Assembly: GCA_002869095.1 (NCBI GenBank)
Contig: PKTO01000341.1
Coordinates: 1 to 5,844, forward strand
Direction: 5' to 3'
Length of the DNA stretch: 5,844 bases
Source: Clostridiales bacterium
GTDB taxonomy: Bacteria > Bacillota > Clostridia > Peptostreptococcales > BM714
The translations under genes and the position numbers were made by a program. Under the pieces are notes generated by a model. The model did not search any database. It saw only the letters and a program-made list of their open reading frames with translations, and was not told the origin of the DNA. Each line of letters begins with the position of its first letter. Positions within the stretch are counted from its first letter, which is position 1. This document shows, in pieces, positions 1 to 5,844 of this stretch.

Positions 1-287
1 ATAAATACAGGTATTGCAAAAAACAGAAATTGCACAGTGAATCCAAGAATTGAAACAAGAATAGGCAGAACCACGAATATGAATATGGCGATTTTTGCAG
101 CAGTCCAAAGATAAGAGAAAATCGTTTTTTCTTCAGGGTTTCCCGCAACCCGCCGGCTGCGCCTTTGCCTTTTCTGGTCAAGCTTTATCTCTTCTATTTT
201 TTTCTCCACATCGGGATCGATTTCAACAGTTTCGAATTCAACATCCTGAAAATCTTCCTTGTAGCCGTTTTCTTCAAAAATATCCAT
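1..287 (-). CDS. Unrecognised membrane protein, N-terminal part (3' end outside window)
   Basis: The minus strand is open from an ATG at 287-285 to the window edge, giving 95 codons with no stop. A strong ribosome binding site (GAGGTGG, 299-293) lies 5 nt before this ATG and an extended -10 promoter lies just upstream, which supports the start. Residues 1-30 are acidic. Residues 27-46 are highly charged and end in a basic patch (KRQRRSRR, about 39-46). From about residue 62 the chain is strongly hydrophobic to the edge, enough for one long or two short membrane segments. Basic residues ahead of the hydrophobic stretch predict a cytoplasmic N-terminus. I do not recognise the family and assign no function. 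It is transcribed divergently from pcrA, so it is not part of that operon. Its isoleucine codons (5 ATA, 4 ATT, 2 ATC) are less ATA-biased than those of pcrA, but the sample is small. That it is a real gene is likely; its role is unknown. Confidence 0.8.
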   Translation of the reverse strand, partial: MDIFEENGYKEDFQDVEFETVEIDPDVEKKIEEIKLDQKRQRRSRRVAGNPEEKTIFSYLWTAAKIAIFIFVVLPILVSILGFTVQFLFFAIPVF

Positions 288-317
288 ACAAACCACCTCG
301 CAAAAAGACTTTTAACC

Positions 318-326
318 ATTATACCA
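318..326 (-). promoter_or_regulatory. Extended -10 promoter for the minus-strand membrane protein gene
   Basis: Read on the minus strand this is TGGTATAAT: a perfect TATAAT (323-318) preceded by the TGn extension typical of extended -10 promoters. No good -35 hexamer is found at 16-18 bp, which fits an extended -10 promoter. Transcription would start near 311, leaving a leader of about 24 nt that contains the ribosome binding site of the gene starting at 287. The role is inferred from sequence and position only. Confidence 0.6.
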
Positions 327-340
327 AAAAACCGCTGCTT

Positions 341-352
341 TTGTTTGAACAA
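341..352. repeat. 12-bp perfect inverted repeat between the divergent promoters
   Basis: TTGTT-TG-AACAA is a perfect inverted repeat with 5-bp arms and a 2-bp centre. It lies between the two outward-facing TATAAT boxes (318-323 minus, 361-366 plus) and covers the region where both -35 elements would sit. It could be a half-site-symmetric operator for a regulator of one or both directions, or chance in AT-rich DNA. It does not match the Gram-positive LexA box. The repeat itself is certain; a function is speculation. Confidence 0.35.
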
Positions 353-366
353 GCATGGGATATAAT
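341..366 (+). promoter_or_regulatory. Probable promoter of the pcrA-ligA-gatC-gatA unit
   Basis: A perfect TATAAT occurs at 361-366, within an AT-rich stretch 38 bp before the pcrA ATG. The best -35-like hexamer is TTGTTT at 341-346. It is only 14 bp from TATAAT, but 16 bp from the overlapping and weaker box TAATAT at 363-368, so the exact -10 register is uncertain. Transcription would start near 373. No riboswitch, attenuator or LexA box is visible in the short leader, so simple constitutive expression is the plain reading. Confidence 0.55.
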
Positions 367-403
367 ATAAAATCAATTTATAAGAATCGAAGGGAGCAAC
401 ATT

Positions 404-4593
<4,190 letters not shown>

Positions 4594-4596
<3 letters not shown>

Positions 4597-4600
4597 GAGG
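4594..4600 (+). promoter_or_regulatory. ligA stop fused to gatC ribosome binding site (TAGGAGG)
   Basis: The TAG stop of ligA (4594-4596) overlaps a perfect AGGAGG (4595-4600), placed 9 nt before the gatC ATG at 4610. A ribosome terminating on ligA would cover this site, so translation of the two genes may be coupled. It also fixes the gatC start. Confidence 0.75.
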
Positions 4601-4609
4601 ATTAAGAGA

Positions 4610-4897
4610 ATGGCAATAAGTGTTAAGGATGTGGAGCACGTTGCAAAGCTGGCCCACCTTGAGTTTGAAGAAAAAGAGAAGATCGGATTCACGGAAAAAC
4701 TTGGGGCGGTAATAGGATACATCGAGAAGCTTGAGGAAGTAGATGTTGAAGGTGTCGAGCCAACCAACCATGCGTTGGACATCAAGAACGTTTTTAGGGA
4801 GGATGTATCGGAACCATCGATGGACAGGGACAAAATTCTTCAAAATGCGCCTGCTAAAAGAAGCGGCTGTTTCGAAGTGCCGAGAATGGTTGATTAG
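4610..4897 (+). CDS. gatC: Asp-tRNA(Asn)/Glu-tRNA(Gln) amidotransferase subunit C
   Basis: GatC is the small subunit of the GatCAB amidotransferase, which converts mischarged Glu-tRNA(Gln) and/or Asp-tRNA(Asn) to the correct amide form in bacteria lacking GlnRS or AsnRS. It has no catalytic residues; it wraps between GatA and GatB and is needed for stable assembly. The 95-residue product has the normal length and pattern: a helical N-terminus (VKDVEHVAKLAHLEF), a second helix (EKLGAVIGYIEKLEEV), the GVEPTNHA segment, the FRED motif (residues 63-66) and the C-terminal NAPAKRSGCFEVPRMVD tail. The tail has Cys where an aromatic residue is common, a minor difference. It lies 13 bp after ligA and 9 bp before gatA, each with an AGGAGG site. 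The gatC-gatA order is the usual one in Bacillota. Confidence 0.95.
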   Translation: MAISVKDVEHVAKLAHLEFEEKEKIGFTEKLGAVIGYIEKLEEVDVEGVEPTNHALDIKNVFREDVSEPSMDRDKILQNAPAKRSGCFEVPRMVD

Positions 4898-4901
4898 GAG
4901 G
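4895..4901 (+). promoter_or_regulatory. gatC stop fused to gatA ribosome binding site (TAGGAGG)
   Basis: The gatC TAG stop (4895-4897) overlaps AGGAGG (4896-4901), which lies 5 nt before the gatA ATG at 4907. This is the same seven-base arrangement as at the ligA-gatC junction and would help keep the two subunits in matched amounts by translational coupling. Confidence 0.75.
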
Positions 4902-4906
4902 CGGAA

Positions 4907-5844
4907 ATGAAAACATACGATATGACAGCGCACGGGGTGCGGGACAGACTCAGGGAAAGAGAGCTTTCATCCGTTGAATTGACGGAAGCAAGCTATAAAA
5001 GGATAGGGGCCGTCGAGGGCAGGGTTGACGCCTTCATCACACTGACAAAGGAACAGGCCATGATTCAGGCGTCGGCTTTCGACCAGGCAATGAAGAGGGG
5101 AGAGAACCTTCCGGATCTTGCAGGCATACCGATGGCGCTGAAGGACAACATGTGCACAGACGGAATACTGACTACCTGCGGCTCAAGGATGCTTGGGAAT
5201 TTTGTTCCCCCATACGACGCCACGGTCACCCGCATGCTTAAGGAATCGGGCGCGGTTATGGTAGGGAAAACCAACATGGACGAGTTCGCCATGGGTTCGT
5301 CGACAGAGAATTCGGCATTTAAAATCACAAAAAACCCCTGGGACACAGAAAGAGTTCCGGGAGGTTCAAGCGGAGGATCGGCTGCCGCCGTTGCGGCGGG
5401 AGAGGCATTCTATTCACTCGGTTCCGATACGGGGGGGTCCATAAGGCAGCCTGCTGCATTCACTGGGCTGGTGGGAATGAAGCCCACCTACGGGCGCGTT
5501 TCGAGATACGGGCTGGTGGCTTTTGCATCGTCCCTCGACCAGATAGGGCCATTCGGCAAGGACGTAGAGGACTGCGCAATCATAATGGGAGCGATCAGCG
5601 GCCACGACAGCAAGGATTCAACATCCGTCAAGCGTCCCGCCGAGGATTTCACAAAGGGAATGAAGGACGGAGTCAAGGGCATGCGGATAGGCATTCCCAA
5701 GGAATTCTTCGGAGAGGGAATATCCGAAGAGGTTAAGGCCATGGTGCTTGAAGGCGCCAAGCTTTACGAATCGATGGGCGCAGTATGCGAGGAGATTTCA
5801 CTTCCCACGGCAAAGCACGCGCTTTCGGTCTATTACATTCTTGC
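4907..5844 (+). CDS. gatA: Asp-tRNA(Asn)/Glu-tRNA(Gln) amidotransferase subunit A (partial, 3' end outside window)
   Basis: GatA is the glutaminase subunit of GatCAB. It belongs to the amidase signature family and releases ammonia from glutamine, which passes to GatB for amidation of the tRNA-bound Glu or Asp. The window holds the first 312 codons of a protein normally about 485 residues long. The Ser-cisSer-Lys triad is complete: K79 in ALKDNM, S154 in PGGSSGGSAA and nucleophile S178 in GSDTGGSIRQPA; these numbers equal those of the well-studied Staphylococcus aureus GatA. Other family marks are KTNMDEFAMGSSTENSAF (121-138) and GLVGMKPTYGRVSRYGL. The frame stays open to the window edge. AGGAGG at 4896-4901 sets the ATG at 4907. 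A run of seven G (5431-5437) lies just before the S178 codon. gatB is expected downstream but is not in view. Confidence 0.97.
   Translation, partial: MKTYDMTAHGVRDRLRERELSSVELTEASYKRIGAVEGRVDAFITLTKEQAMIQASAFDQAMKRGENLPDLAGIPMALKDNMCTDGILTTCGSRMLGNFVPPYDATVTRMLKESGAVMVGKTNMDEFAMGSSTENSAFKITKNPWDTERVPGGSSGGSAAAVAAGEAFYSLGSDTGGSIRQPAAFTGLVGMKPTYGRVSRYGLVAFASSLDQIGPFGKDVEDCAIIMGAISGHDSKDSTSVKRPAEDFTKGMKDGVKGMRIGIPKEFFGEGISEEVKAMVLEGAKLYESMGAVCEEISLPTAKHALSVYYIL

Noticed and set aside
343..358. Possible LexA (SOS) box ahead of pcrA, from GAAC at 347-350
   Set aside because: The Gram-positive LexA box needs GAAC-N4-GTTC; the four bases at the right spacing (355-358) are ATGG, matching one of four. 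No other candidate is present in the intergenic region.
95..370. Plus-strand open frames upstream of pcrA
   Set aside because: They overlap the minus-strand membrane gene and the divergent promoters, lack ribosome binding sites and give low-complexity products. The minus-strand frame has a proper start, ribosome binding site and promoter.
5384..5397. Hairpin GCCGC-CGTT-GCGGC in gatA
   Set aside because: It falls in codons for the conserved alanine-rich stretch after S154, has no following T-tract and lies mid-gene, so a terminator is unlikely.

Overview
The window is an ordinary chromosomal housekeeping locus, most probably from a member of the Clostridia (Bacillota). The grounds are a Gram-positive type PcrA helicase, an NAD+-dependent DNA ligase, the GatCAB amidotransferase genes, strong AGGAGG-type ribosome binding sites and tight gene packing. 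The same gene neighbourhood (pcrA-ligA with gatCAB close by) is known in Bacillota. The coding DNA is close to half G+C, yet isoleucine is written mostly as ATA and arginine very often as AGG. The genus cannot be read from this sequence.

Layout. Positions 1-287 carry, on the minus strand, the first 95 codons of an unrecognised membrane protein whose 3' part lies outside the window. A 116-bp divergent intergenic region (288-403) holds a perfect TATAAT box for each direction and a 12-bp inverted repeat between them. On the plus strand there follow pcrA (404-2584), ligA (2599-4596; an alternative start at 2584 overlaps the pcrA stop), gatC (4610-4897) and the first 312 codons of gatA (4907 to beyond 5844). 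Gaps between these four genes are 9-14 bp and contain no terminator, so they look like one transcription unit. gatB would be expected just downstream.

How the genes work together. PcrA (3'-5' SF1A helicase) and LigA (nick sealing) both serve DNA repair and replication. GatC and GatA are two of the three subunits of the tRNA-dependent amidotransferase that makes Gln-tRNA(Gln) and/or Asn-tRNA(Asn). Both ligA and gatC end in TAG that runs straight into the AGGAGG of the next gene (TAGGAGG), an arrangement suited to translational coupling. All catalytic motifs examined are intact, and I see no frameshift, mobile element, CRISPR array, RNA gene or sign of a new defence or biosynthetic system. The least explained items are the truncated minus-strand membrane protein and the inverted repeat in the divergent promoter region.
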